From the NCBI RefSeq assembly GCF_003323735.1, contig NZ_QOIM01000052.1, forward strand, positions 1-64,000: a DNA stretch of 64,000 nucleotides, given 5' to 3'. Of the stretch, positions 7,641-16,049 are shown piece after piece. How positions within the stretch are numbered: the first letter of the stretch is position 1; each line of letters opens with the position of its first letter. Source of the DNA: Streptomyces reniochalinae. GTDB taxonomy: Bacteria; Actinomycetota; Actinomycetes; Streptomycetales; Streptomycetaceae. A program made the position numbers and the translations under genes. The notes beneath the pieces were generated by a model, which ran no database searches, was not told the origin of the DNA, and saw nothing but the letters and a program-made list of their open reading frames with translations.

Positions 7641-8276
7641 ATGCGGACCCACGTCGTCGACCATCCCCTTGTCGCGCACAAGCTCTCCACCCTGCGGGAC
7701 GCGCGCACCGACTCGCCCACCTTTCGCCGGCTGGCGGACGAGCTGGTGACGCTGCTCGCGTACGAGGCGACCCGCGACGTGCGCGTCGAGGAGGTCGGAA
7801 TCACCACGCCGGTGACCCGTACGACCGGCGTGCAGCTTTCCCGTCCGCGCCCCCTGGTGGTGCCGATCATCCGTGCGGGGCTCGGGATGCTGGAGGGGAT
7901 GGTCCGGTTGCTGCCGACCGCCGAGGTCGGCTTCCTCGGGATGATCCGCGACGAGGAGACCCTCCAGGCCTCGACGTACGCGAACCGCATGCCCGACGAC
8001 CTCTCAGGACGCCAGGTCTACGTCCTCGACCCCATGCTCGCGACGGGCGGCACGCTGGTGGCCGCGATCCAGGAGCTGATCCGGCGCGGCGCCGACGACG
8101 TGACGGCGCTCTGCCTGCTGGCGGCGCCGGAGGGCGTGGCCGTCATGGAGCGCGAGCTGGCGGGGACGCCGGTCACCGTGGTGACCGCCTCGGTGGACGA
8201 GCGCCTCAACGAACAGGGCTTCATCGTGCCGGGGCTCGGCGACGCGGGCGACCGGATGTACGGAACGGTGAGCTAG
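7641..8276 (+). CDS. upp: Uracil phosphoribosyltransferase
   Basis: Upp salvages uracil by joining it to PRPP to give UMP in the cytoplasm. The 211 residues match the family length. Visible features are VPIIRAGLGMLEGM (~79-92), the PRPP-binding loop VLDPMLATGGTLVAAI (~129-144) and the C-terminal uracil-binding segment (NEQGFIVPGLGDAGDRMYGT). The ATG at 7641 begins MRTHVVDHPLVAHKL, the normal N-terminus; the frame extends much further upstream only because of GC bias. The gene stands alone. Confidence 0.95.
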   Translation: MRTHVVDHPLVAHKLSTLRDARTDSPTFRRLADELVTLLAYEATRDVRVEEVGITTPVTRTTGVQLSRPRPLVVPIIRAGLGMLEGMVRLLPTAEVGFLGMIRDEETLQASTYANRMPDDLSGRQVYVLDPMLATGGTLVAAIQELIRRGADDVTALCLLAAPEGVAVMERELAGTPVTVVTASVDERLNEQGFIVPGLGDAGDRMYGTVS

Positions 8277-8400
8277 CGCCTCCGCGCGCTCCCGTACGCC
8301 CCCGATTACCGTCCGCACACCCCGCCGGACACCGGCCGTCCGTCCCGTCGGACACCGGCCGTTCCCCCTCCCGGATTTCGCCCGCGCGGTGGTTACGCGC

Positions 8401-9066
8401 TCAGCAGGTGGTGGGGTCGTGGGGCGTGGAGGCGGAGGCTCCGGGCGCCGCGGGTCCGGCGAGGGCCGCCGTGGCGGCCTTCTCCTCGGTCAGCTCGGTG
8501 AACTTCTTTCCGAGGACGAGGTCGAGTGCGTCGCCGTCCCGCTCGTCGTAGCGGATCTCCTCGCCCTTCAGCTGGGTGGCCAGGGTCTTCAGGCGGGCCG
8601 TGTTCTTCGCGCCCGGGGCGCCGATGAGGAAGCCCGTTCCCTTGACCTCCTTGGCGAGCCCGGCGGGCGCGTTGGCCACCTTACCGACGGTGAAGCCGCG
8701 CTTCTCCAACTCGTCGGCGGTGTCCTTGGCCAGGCCCGTACGTGAGGTGGCGTTCAGAACGTTGACGGTGACGTCACCGGGCTTCGGGAGGTGCGCGCCG
8801 TCGCGGGCGCCGGGCCGGACGGCTGCGGCCGGGGAGGCGCAGTCGGCGGCCTTGGCACGGCGGTGGTCGGAGGCCCTGGCGGGCTCGTCGGCGGAGAAGA
8901 TGTCGACGAGCTGAAGCGTGCCCCACCCCAGCACGGCCAGGGCCGCCGCTCCCGACAGCGAGACCGCGAGGATTCTCCCCCTCCGCCGTGGCCTGCGCAT
9001 CCGTGGGTAACGGTCGCCCCTGATGCGGTACTTCCCGCCCAGGCCCGGAGGAGTGAGCATGCTCAT
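8401..9066 (-). CDS. Membrane-anchored LytR C-terminal-domain protein
   Basis: The 221-residue protein has an Arg-rich cytoplasmic start (MRRPRRRGR), one membrane segment at ~31-50 (ILAVSLSGAAALAVLGWGTL) and an extracytoplasmic LytR_C domain at ~97-190 (VTVNVLNATSRTGLAKDTADEL, then the IRYDERDGDALDLVLGKKF region). LytR_C domains accompany LCP cell-wall ligases, but the catalytic LCP domain is absent, so it probably has a binding or assisting role at the cell wall. Two adjacent Met codons (9066 and 9060) could start it. It is followed on the right by another minus-strand gene. Confidence 0.8.
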   Translation of the reverse strand: MSMLTPPGLGGKYRIRGDRYPRMRRPRRRGRILAVSLSGAAALAVLGWGTLQLVDIFSADEPARASDHRRAKAADCASPAAAVRPGARDGAHLPKPGDVTVNVLNATSRTGLAKDTADELEKRGFTVGKVANAPAGLAKEVKGTGFLIGAPGAKNTARLKTLATQLKGEEIRYDERDGDALDLVLGKKFTELTEEKAATAALAGPAAPGASASTPHDPTTC

Positions 9067-9201
9067 GTGCGCAGGGTAATGGCCAAAGGCAGTACTGCCT
9101 ACTAGATGATCAACGACTCGTCAGAATGCGTACCCGAACGGGGGATGCGGGCGGACGCGGACGCATCTTCACTCGGTCATGCGTGCGCAGACGGGCGGGG
9201 C

Positions 9202-9498
9202 TCAGTCGAGTTCGAGTACGCGCGCGTGCAGCACCTGGCGTTGCTGGAGGGCCGCGCGGACGGCGCGGTGCAGCCCGTCCTCGAGGTAGAGGTCCCCTTG
9301 CCACTTGACGACGTGGGCGAACAGGTCGCCGTAGAACGTCGAGTCCTCGGCGAGAAGCGTCTCCAGGTCGAGCTGGCCCTTGGTGGTGACGAGCTGGTCA
9401 AGGCGCACCGGTCGCGGGGCCACATCCGCCCACTGACGGGTGCTTTCCCGGCCGTGGTCGGGGTACGGCCGCCCGTTTCCGATTCGCTTGAAGATCAC
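9202..9498 (-). CDS. Conserved small actinobacterial protein, often labelled VapB-like
   Basis: A 98-residue soluble protein starting at GTG 9498 (MIFKRIGNGRPYPDHGRE). It is nearly invariant in my memory of Streptomyces genomes, where automatic annotation sometimes calls it a VapB-family antitoxin. No VapC-type PIN-domain toxin lies next to it, and it has no clear ribbon-helix-helix or AbrB signature, so a toxin-antitoxin function is unsupported. It contains conserved WADVAPRPVRLDQLVTTKGQ and KWQGDLYLEDGLHRAVRAAL segments. It lies upstream of the LytR_C gene on the same strand. Confidence 0.75.
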   Translation of the reverse strand: MIFKRIGNGRPYPDHGRESTRQWADVAPRPVRLDQLVTTKGQLDLETLLAEDSTFYGDLFAHVVKWQGDLYLEDGLHRAVRAALQQRQVLHARVLELD

Positions 9499-9665
9499 AC
9501 GGAAAGCCTACCGGGCCACCGGTACCGGGCGCAGCCTCGCGACCGTGACGCAATCCGGACGATCTACCCGTAAAGCGGGGGGAAAGCGGGCAGGACGTGG
9601 GTGACCCGGCAGGGGCGGCGGCGGAGAGTGTGGCGGGGCCCGGGCTCCGACAGGTGCGGGAGGTC

Positions 9666-9708
9666 GCGGCGTTCCGTTGTCCACAGGCTGTGGACAACGG
9701 AACGCCGC
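9666..9708. repeat. Perfect 43-bp palindrome containing two inverted DnaA-box sequences
   Basis: Arms 9666-9686 and 9688-9708 are exact 21-bp reverse complements around a single G. Inside them TTGTCCACA (9677-9685) and its complement TGTGGACAA (9689-9697) match the Streptomyces DnaA-box consensus. It lies 48 bases beyond the stop of the minus-strand aminopeptidase pseudogene, where a terminator would be expected. It may act as a terminator, a DnaA-binding site or both. Confidence 0.7.
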
Positions 9709-9755
9709 CGGGGTCGCGCGGCGCCTCCGTGGTGACCAGGTGGCCGCCGTGGCGA

Positions 9756-10426
9756 CTAGCGGAAGAGGCGCGCCCCCTTGTAGGGGCCGTACGCCGGTCC
9801 GGCCGGGGTGGCGGTCTTGCGCACGCCGGCCGGCGCCGTCGGGCAGCTCGCCGGTGTCCCAGGCGTAGTGGCCGACGGCGTTGGCGATCGCCTTCACGTT
9901 GGCGTCGAACACGCGCATGTCGATCTTGTCGAGGGTGTCGCAGACCTGGTGGTAGAGGACGGCACCGACCGCGCCGGCCTCCGCGGCCGCCGACTGCTTC
10001 TGCGCGAACGAGCACGAGCCGCGCTGGATCAGCGCGATGCGCCCCTCGAACGTGCCCTGCGCGTAGTCGGCCGCGTCACAACCGCTGGAGCCGTCCGCGT
10101 CCACGGGCACCGCCGCCACGGGCGCCCTCCACGCCCCCGTCCGGCGTGCTCTTCGTGTACGTCATCAGCGTGAGCGGGACGTCGCGCTGCTCGGGCCCGA
10201 GCACCGTCAGTTTCTCCGCGAGGGTCTCGCGGAACGTGAACTCGAACTCCTGGAACGACACCTTGTAGCCGGCCGCCTTCAGCAGGGCACCCGCGTACGC
10301 GGCCGAACGGTCGTGCCCCTGGGAACCGGCGCCCCGGTTGCCGTCGCTGACCCTCGCGAGCGCGCTTCTGCCGCATCTCTTGCGGAAGAAGCCGAGGGAC
10401 GAGCGGGAGCGGAGCGGTACGGACAC
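9756..10426 (-). pseudogene. Remnant of a secreted M28 aminopeptidase (aminopeptidase S/Y type)
   Basis: Three frames carry successive pieces of one protein. The first, from 10426, gives HDRSAAYAGALLKAAGYKVS and QRDVPLTLMTYTKSTPDGG. A frame change near 10115-10130 leads to the PA domain (VPVDADGSSGCDAADYAQG, GRIALIQRGSCSFAQKQSAA). That reads straight through GAVLYH into QVCDTLDKIDMRVFDANVKA, which in intact enzymes follows the zinc peptidase domain, so most of the catalytic domain has been deleted in frame. A second frame change near 9820-9835 gives the C-terminal GPAYGPYKGARLFR and a stop at 9756-9758. No signal peptide is visible. The gene cannot make an active enzyme. Confidence 0.8.
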
Positions 10427-10919
10427 AGTCGTGGTCCTTTCGGGGAACGGCTGTTCGGCGTGTGGTGCTCCATGTCCGTGGTGCGTCCGGCATACGGACG
10501 CGCGGACTCGGTGACAGGGAAGCTAGCGGGCCCCTGGCCCGGAGGGAACGCCCGTGTGGGCACGCGGCGTGTGGGCCCGCCGCGTGGGGGACGCCTGAAT
10601 ACCGGGGTGTCTGTGGGTGTGCTTGGAGGTGCCTGGGGCACGGGGGTGCCTGGGGCACGGGGTGCCTGGGGTGCTCGGAGGGCGCCCGGGGGCGCGCTCC
10701 GTTCGCGCTCCCGCACTGGGCACCCGCGCACCCGCGCGCCGGGCGCCTCCGCGCACCGCGCGCCCGTCCGCTCGTGTGCCGGTGGTCGGGAACGGTGGGC
10801 GAGGGGGGCGCGTTGGTAGCGTGTAGCGTCCGATACGGCCCGTGTGCTGTCCGCGCCGCCCTCCCCCAGCCCCCGGCCGGGAGGTGCCCCCAACTCGCGC
10901 CCCTGATCAGGAGCCCTCC
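10427..10919. other. Gene-free spacer with GC-rich tandem repeats upstream of dedA
   Basis: No convincing gene is present. A 17-bp unit beginning GTGCCTGGGGCACGG is repeated about 2.5 times at 10629-10676, each copy itself partly palindromic. The region presumably carries the remains of the aminopeptidase promoter and the dedA promoter, but no clear -10/-35 pair stands out. Confidence 0.45.
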
Positions 10920-12254
10920 GTGACCAACCTCGCACTAGGACCCAGCTGGCTGGATCCGGACTTCCTGATCAACACGTTCGGCCCTGTCGGGATCCTGGCG
11001 ATCGTCTTCGCGGAGTCGGGCCTGCTCATCGGCTTCTTCCTGCCCGGCGACTCGCTGCTGTTCACCACGGGCCTCCTGATCGTGACCGACCAGCTGGACA
11101 TGCCGCTGTGGCTGATGTGTCTGCTGATCGTGCTGGCCGCGGTGCTCGGTGACCAAGCGGGCTACCTGTTCGGGAAAAAGGTCGGCCCCGCGCTGTTCAA
11201 GCGGCCGGATTCCCGGCTGTTCAAGCAGGAGAACGTCGAGAAGGCCCACGAGTTCTTCGAGAAGCACGGCCCCAAGTCGCTGGTGCTGGCCCGTTTCGTG
11301 CCGGTCGTCCGCACGTTCACGCCGATTATCGCCGGCGTGAGCGGGATGCGGTACCGGTCGTTCGTCCTCTTCAACGTCATCGGCGGCACCCTGTGGGGAG
11401 CGGGAGTGACCCTGCTGGGCGCCGCGCTCGGCCAGATCGACTTCGTCCACGAGCACATCGAGCTGATCCTCGTCGGCATCGTGCTGCTGTCGGTCGTCCC
11501 CATCGCGATCGAGTACCTGCGCAACCGGGGTAAGGGCTCCGCGGGGAAAGCCGCGTCCTCCGCTGCTCCCGCGGCCGACGAGGCGCGCCCCCAGGCGCCG
11601 GGCGCGCCCGCCGGTGACCACGGTCACGGCCACTTCGGCCCGGGCCACGGCCCCGGCACGGGCCCGGGCTACGGCGACCACCACGTGCACGGCGCGTACG
11701 CGCCGGAGCCGGGTGCTCCCGCGCCGGGTGCTGCCCAGCCGGGCTACGGCGCGGGTCGTCCGGGGCCCGTGCCCCAGGACCCGAACGCGCCTCATGGCCA
11801 CGGCCCCGGCCGGCCCCAGCAGCCTTATGGTCCGGGTGCGGGCAACCCTCCGGGCGCCTACGGCCCCGGTCCGGGCTACGGCGCGCCGGGCAGCCATGGA
11901 GCCTCAGGAGCACCCGGAGCACCCGGAGCACCCGGAGCACCCGGAGCACCCGGAGGCTATGGGCAGCGGGGACACCGCCAGGGCCCCCACGGCGAGGTCG
12001 GCGCGCCCTACGGTGACGGTGCCCCGGTGTACCCGGGCCCGTACGACGGCGCGGCGCCGCAGGACCCGTACGGGCGGGGCGGCGCCCCCCAGGCTCCCGC
12101 CGCCGGTGACCCGTACGGCGGGGACGGCGGACCGCACGGCCCCTCCGCGCCGCCTCAGGACCCGTCGGCGCCGCCCCGGGGTCCGGCGGCGCCTTCGGAG
12201 GACCCGCCGGGTTCGCAGAACCGTCCGGGCCGCGGCCGCCACGCCCGCCGCTAG
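10920..12254 (+). CDS. DedA/VTT-family membrane protein with a collagen-like C-terminal tail
   Basis: DedA proteins are inner-membrane proteins now linked to phospholipid or undecaprenyl-phosphate translocation. GTG 10920 is preceded by AGGAG with a six-base spacer. Residues ~1-205 hold the VTT domain: FAESGLLIGFFLPGDSLLFT, DQAGYLFGKKVGP, the signature FVPVVRTFTPIIAGVSGMRY and a final membrane segment ILVGIVLLSVVPIAIEY. After residue ~205 comes a tail of about 235 residues rich in Gly, Pro, His and Tyr, containing GAP triplets, HGHGHFGPGHGP and repeated DPYG-like motifs. Typical DedA proteins end near 200-220 residues, so this one is about twice normal length. It is convergent with the antiporter gene. 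Confidence 0.88.
   Translation: MTNLALGPSWLDPDFLINTFGPVGILAIVFAESGLLIGFFLPGDSLLFTTGLLIVTDQLDMPLWLMCLLIVLAAVLGDQAGYLFGKKVGPALFKRPDSRLFKQENVEKAHEFFEKHGPKSLVLARFVPVVRTFTPIIAGVSGMRYRSFVLFNVIGGTLWGAGVTLLGAALGQIDFVHEHIELILVGIVLLSVVPIAIEYLRNRGKGSAGKAASSAAPAADEARPQAPGAPAGDHGHGHFGPGHGPGTGPGYGDHHVHGAYAPEPGAPAPGAAQPGYGAGRPGPVPQDPNAPHGHGPGRPQQPYGPGAGNPPGAYGPGPGYGAPGSHGASGAPGAPGAPGAPGAPGGYGQRGHRQGPHGEVGAPYGDGAPVYPGPYDGAAPQDPYGRGGAPQAPAAGDPYGGDGGPHGPSAPPQDPSAPPRGPAAPSEDPPGSQNRPGRGRHARR
11908..11952 (+). repeat. Five tandem copies of a 9-bp unit encoding GAP
   Basis: GCACCCGGA is repeated five times exactly (11908-11952) inside the dedA tail, giving a Gly-Ala-Pro collagen-like run. Exact nucleotide identity suggests recent slippage and likely length variation among strains. 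Confidence 0.9.
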
Positions 12255-12367
12255 AAGGCTCGGGGCGGTCTGCCGCCAGAGGGTTCCGAGCCCGCCCAAA
12301 ACCCGCTGAGCCGGCCTGTCGCTGTCACCTCGGGCCACGGCGGCTCGTGTGGCGCGGGCCATGTGCC

Positions 12368-12401
12368 GGGCCCCGGCGCCGCGATCGCGGCGCCGGGGCC
12401 C
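12368..12401. terminator. Perfect palindromic hairpin between convergent dedA and antiporter genes
   Basis: A 34-bp uninterrupted palindrome centred on GATC at 12383-12386 (arms GGGCCCCGGCGCCGC) lies between the two stop codons. Its position suits a bidirectional terminator. Confidence 0.75.
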
Positions 12402-12428
12402 GTGCGCTGTGGACGTCGTGCGTGCCGG

Positions 12429-13694
12429 TCAGGCCGGGGGTTCCGCGTAGGACGGCCGGTCCGACGGGTTCCCGTTCCCCGACGACTCCTGGGAGGCCGC
12501 GGGGGTCGGGGCGGCGTCGTCGGGGGGCTCCTTCGTGGCGGTGGGACTCGCCGGGATGCGCGAGGTCTGGCCGGTGAGCAGGGGGGAGAGTACGGCCAGG
12601 ATGAGGACGTACCCGGCGATGAAGGGGGCGAGGCGGTCGTCGAGGCCGGCGGCCGCGGCCATGGCCGCGAGGATGAGGGAGAACTCGCCGCGGGCCAGCA
12701 GCGTGGTGGCGACGTTGGCCGCCGGCCGCGCTCCGAACGCGTAGATGCGGGCGGTGCACACGCCCGAGAGCACGTTCATGGCCAGGGTCAGGGCGACTGC
12801 CAGGAGTACGGGCACGAGGACCGTGGGCAGGTCGCCGGGGTCGATGGACAGGCCGAAGCCGAAGAAGAAGATGGCGCCGAAGGCGTCTCTCAGCGGATGG
12901 ACGAGTTCGCGGATGCGGTCGGCCGAGGCGGTGTTGCCGAGCATGAGGCCGACCATGAAGGCGCCGATGGCGTCGGCGACGCCGAACTCCTCCGCGACAC
13001 CCGCGACCAGCACGGCCGCGCCGAGGAAGGAGATGACGAGGAGTTCGTTGTCCCGGGTGGCGAACAGCCTGTTGATCACGCGGTTGCCGAAGCGGGCCGC
13101 GAGCCCGAGTACCAGGAGGAACGCGAACGCCTTGGCGATCTGGAGCAGCGCCGTGCCCGCCTCGTCGGCACCGGCGAGCACGGGCTGGAGCGCCGCCAGG
13201 TAGAGGGCGAGGAAGATGTCGTCGACGACGATGATGCCCAGGATGGGCTTGGTCTCGGGATCGCCGAGGCGGCCGAGGTCGACGAGCGTCTTGGTGACGA
13301 TGGCCGAGGAGGAGATGCCCAGCACCCCGGCGAGTACCAGCGCCTCGGAGGTGCCCCAGCCGAGGGCGAAGCCGAAGCCGAGGCCGGCGCCGACGTTCAG
13401 GACGAGGTAGATGCCGCCGGCGAGCGCCATTTTGCGGCCGCCTGCTTTGAGGTCTCCCACGTGGAACTCGAGCCCGAGGTAGAAGAGCAGCAGGACGAGC
13501 CCGAGGGTGGAGAGCATTTCCAGCTCGTGCGGGTCCTCGACCAGTACGTAGCCGGGGGTGTGGGGGCCGAGGAGGATACCGGCCAGGATGAACAGGGGGA
13601 TCGTCGGCAGTCCGATGCGGTTGCCGAGGCGGGCGAGGACGGCGGCGGCGACGAAGGCGCCGCCCATGGCGAGCAGGGTGTCGGCGTGGCCCAT
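12429..13694 (-). CDS. CPA2-family cation/proton antiporter (KefB-like)
   Basis: This 421-residue polytopic protein exchanges K+ or Na+ for protons across the cytoplasmic membrane. There are about 12 membrane segments. The CPA2 signatures are FLILAGILLGPHTPGYV-like N-terminal helices, GISSSAIVTKTLVDLG in the ion-translocation region, VVDDIFLALYL with the conserved Asp pair, and GVADAIGAFMVGLMLGNT. No TrkA-N regulatory domain is attached, and no separate regulatory-subunit gene is adjacent. The start at ATG 13694 (MGHADTLLAMGG) has a GGGGGA ribosome site; the longer frame upstream is not membrane-like. The C-terminal 40 residues are disordered. An A/T-rich stretch at 13800-13850 probably holds its promoter. 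Confidence 0.88.
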   Translation of the reverse strand: MGHADTLLAMGGAFVAAAVLARLGNRIGLPTIPLFILAGILLGPHTPGYVLVEDPHELEMLSTLGLVLLLFYLGLEFHVGDLKAGGRKMALAGGIYLVLNVGAGLGFGFALGWGTSEALVLAGVLGISSSAIVTKTLVDLGRLGDPETKPILGIIVVDDIFLALYLAALQPVLAGADEAGTALLQIAKAFAFLLVLGLAARFGNRVINRLFATRDNELLVISFLGAAVLVAGVAEEFGVADAIGAFMVGLMLGNTASADRIRELVHPLRDAFGAIFFFGFGLSIDPGDLPTVLVPVLLAVALTLAMNVLSGVCTARIYAFGARPAANVATTLLARGEFSLILAAMAAAAGLDDRLAPFIAGYVLILAVLSPLLTGQTSRIPASPTATKEPPDDAAPTPAASQESSGNGNPSDRPSYAEPPA

Positions 13695-13875
13695 GCTCAG
13701 TCCCCCGGGGAGATGGGGGACGTGCGGGCGACTGCGGGGTGGTCGGGCGTCGGCAAGCTGATGGCTCCTCCTGGCGTCCGGCCTCTTGCACATGATCAGG
13801 CAAAGAGGTAGTCAAGAAAGCGTTAATAGTTACTTTACCAAACCAAATCCGCGGGCGGCCGGGCCGGACGGAGAA

Positions 13876-13910
13876 GGGCGCGGGCCTCCGGTTTCCGGAG
13901 GCCCGCGCCC
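13876..13910 (-). terminator. Strong hairpin terminator of the tct operon
   Basis: A perfect 16-bp stem (GGGCGCGGGCCTCCGG and complement) closes a TTT loop, 52 bases beyond the tctA stop in the direction of transcription. It also insulates the antiporter promoter region. Confidence 0.85.
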
Positions 13911-13961
13911 GAGGTGGGGTCCCTTGCGGCGGGAGAGGAGAGGCGCGGCAGCGCGGGTGGC

Positions 13962-15482
13962 TCAGCCGCCGTCCTCCACGCGCTCGCGCCGCCGTGCACC
14001 CGGCAGCAGCCGCTTCAGCCACGGCCAGGCGAGGAGGACGACGATGATCGCGTAGACCGTCACCGCGAAGGGCGTGTCGACCAGCCCGGTGACGTGGCCG
14101 TCGCTGATCTGTAGCGCTCTGCGCAGCTGCTGCTCGGCGTTGGGGCCGAGGATGACGCCGATGATGGCGGGCAGCACGGGCAGCCCGTAGCGCCGCATCA
14201 TGAGTCCGATGAGGCCGATGATCAGCAGGATGACGAGGTCGATCGCCTCACCGCCCACGGCGTAGGCGCCGACGGCCGCGAAGAAGAGGATCCCCGCGTA
14301 CAGGTAGGGCCGCGGGACGCGCAGGAGCTTCGACCAGACCGGGGCGAGCGGCAGGTTGAGGACGAGCAGCATCACCATGCCGACGAACAGCGAGGCGATC
14401 AGACCCCACACCAGCTCGGGTTCGCGTTCGAACAGCAGCGGCCCCGGCTGGATGCCGTACTGCTGGAAGGCGGCGAGCATCACGGCAGCGACGGCCGTGG
14501 TGGGCAGGCCGAGGGTCAGCATGGAGACCAGCGTGCCCGCGGCCGAGGCGGAGGCGGCCGACTCCGGTCCGGCGACGCCCTCGATGGCGCCCTTGCCGAA
14601 CTCGTGCTTGTTCTTGGAGAGCCGTTTCTCGGTGATGTAGGAGAGGAACGTGGGGATCTCCGCGCCGCCTGCCGGGATCGCGCCGAAGGGGAAGCCGATG
14701 ACGGGGCCGCGCAGCCACGGTTTCCAGGTGCGCCGCAGCTCGTCGCGGCCCAGCCACGGGCGGCCGACCGGGATGGCGCCCTGTCCGCCGCGCCGCAGGT
14801 GGGCCGCCACCCACAGGGCCTCTCCAATGGCGAAGAGGCCGACGGCGACGATCACCACGTCGATGCCGTCGGAGAGTTGGAGGCTGCCGAACGTCAGCCG
14901 CTGCTGGCCGGTCATCTGGTCGAGGCCGACCAGACCGATGGTCAGTCCGATCAGCAGGGAGGCGAAGCCGCGCACGCGGGAGGAGCCGAGGACGGAGGTG
15001 ACGGCGATGAAGGCCAGCACCATGATGGCGAAGTAGTCGGGGGCGCCGATGTCCACGGCCAGGTCCGCGACGGTCGGAGCGAGGACGACCAGCAGGGTCG
15101 TACCGATCATGCCGCCCGCGAAGTGGCCGACGGCCGCCGCCGCCAGTGCTTGGGAGCCGCGCCCCGACTTGGCCATCGGATTGCCTTCGATGGCGGCGAT
15201 CACGGCGGCGCTCTCGCCGGGGGTGTTGAGCAGGATCGAGGTGGTCGAGCCGCCGAACATGCCGCCGTAGTAGATGCCGGCGAACATGATGAAGGCGGCT
15301 GTCGGATCGAGCCCGTAGGTGACGGGCAGCAGCAGGGCGACGGCCATGGCGGGCCCGATGCCGGGCAGTACGCCGATGGCGGTGCCCAGCAGGACGCCGG
15401 TGGCGGCCCACAGCAGGTTGAGCGGGGTGAGCGCGGTACCGAAACCGTCGATCAGGGAGCTCGCCGAGAGCATGACATCCAT
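13962..15482 (-). CDS. tctA: Tripartite tricarboxylate transporter, large permease subunit TctA
   Basis: TctA is the large membrane subunit of the binding-protein-dependent, ion-driven TTT transporters that import citrate or other carboxylates. The 506 residues and about 11-12 membrane segments match the family. Hallmarks are GVLPGIGPAMAVALLLPVTY (~37-56), YYGGMFGGSTTSILLNTPGE (~71-90) and the conserved duplicate loop GPESAASASAAGTLVSMLTL. It starts three bases after tctB stops and is the last gene of tctCBA, so translation is probably coupled. The substrate cannot be read from sequence; no two-component tctDE pair adjoins it. Confidence 0.92.
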   Translation of the reverse strand: MDVMLSASSLIDGFGTALTPLNLLWAATGVLLGTAIGVLPGIGPAMAVALLLPVTYGLDPTAAFIMFAGIYYGGMFGGSTTSILLNTPGESAAVIAAIEGNPMAKSGRGSQALAAAAVGHFAGGMIGTTLLVVLAPTVADLAVDIGAPDYFAIMVLAFIAVTSVLGSSRVRGFASLLIGLTIGLVGLDQMTGQQRLTFGSLQLSDGIDVVIVAVGLFAIGEALWVAAHLRRGGQGAIPVGRPWLGRDELRRTWKPWLRGPVIGFPFGAIPAGGAEIPTFLSYITEKRLSKNKHEFGKGAIEGVAGPESAASASAAGTLVSMLTLGLPTTAVAAVMLAAFQQYGIQPGPLLFEREPELVWGLIASLFVGMVMLLVLNLPLAPVWSKLLRVPRPYLYAGILFFAAVGAYAVGGEAIDLVILLIIGLIGLMMRRYGLPVLPAIIGVILGPNAEQQLRRALQISDGHVTGLVDTPFAVTVYAIIVVLLAWPWLKRLLPGARRRERVEDGG

Positions 15483-15485
15483 GGG

Positions 15486-16049
15486 TTACACCACTCCCAT
15501 CAGCGGTCCGCCCGGCAGCTGCACGCCGAGGAGGGTGTGGAAGACGACGTAGGTGACCACCGAGAGGCCGGCCGCGATCAGGGGGTCGCGGGTGAGCGTG
15601 TGGGTGCGGCTGCCCAGCGCGTAGGCCGAACCCCAGAACAGCAGGGCGCCGGAGAGGGGGAAGCCGAGCGGGTCGATCAGGGCGGCGAACGCGAGGAAGA
15701 CGCCCGCGAGCAGGGCGACCGTCCGCCAGTCGCCGGGTTCGCTCAGGTCGATGTCCTCACCGCCCTCGGCCTCGCCGCGCCCGCCGCGCAGAACGTCCAC
15801 CGCGAGCAGCACGGCGACGAGAAGCAGCGCGATGCCGACGACCAGCGGGACGGTGCGGGGTCCGACGGGGCCGCGCACGGACGCGACGGTGTCCATCGTG
15901 ACCGCGTCGGCCAGCACGAGGGCGCCGACGGCGAGCAGCAGGGCGCTGACGCCGAGTTCGGAGTAGGCGCGCAGCCCCGTGGGGCGTTCGGCGGGGGGAG
16001 GGGGCGTGGCGGCGGCGTCCGCCGGGGGTGGGGTCTCGGGCGTGCTCAC
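15486..16049 (-). CDS. tctB: Tripartite tricarboxylate transporter, small permease subunit TctB
   Basis: A 187-residue membrane protein with a Pro/Ala-rich N-terminal tail and four membrane segments (SALLLAVGALVLADAV, TVPLVVGIALLLVAVLLAV, TVALLAGVFLAFAALI and the C-terminal VVTYVVFHTLLGVQLP). This is the standard TctB layout. GTG 16049 overlaps the tctC stop by four bases (GTGA) and its own stop is three bases from tctA. It pairs with TctA in the membrane to accept substrate from TctC. Confidence 0.9.
   Translation of the reverse strand: MSTPETPPPADAAATPPPPAERPTGLRAYSELGVSALLLAVGALVLADAVTMDTVASVRGPVGPRTVPLVVGIALLLVAVLLAVDVLRGGRGEAEGGEDIDLSEPGDWRTVALLAGVFLAFAALIDPLGFPLSGALLFWGSAYALGSRTHTLTRDPLIAAGLSVVTYVVFHTLLGVQLPGGPLMGVV

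Noticed and set aside
9202..9498. Toxin-antitoxin system from the VapB-like label
   Set aside because: No PIN-domain or other toxin gene adjoins it and the fold signature is not visible.
11908..11952. Short regular repeats that might suggest a CRISPR array
   Set aside because: Nine-base units without spacers, in frame inside a coding region; a coding microsatellite.
12363..13811. 482-codon plus-strand frame opposite the antiporter
   Set aside because: Shadow of a membrane transporter gene with conserved CPA2 motifs on the minus strand.
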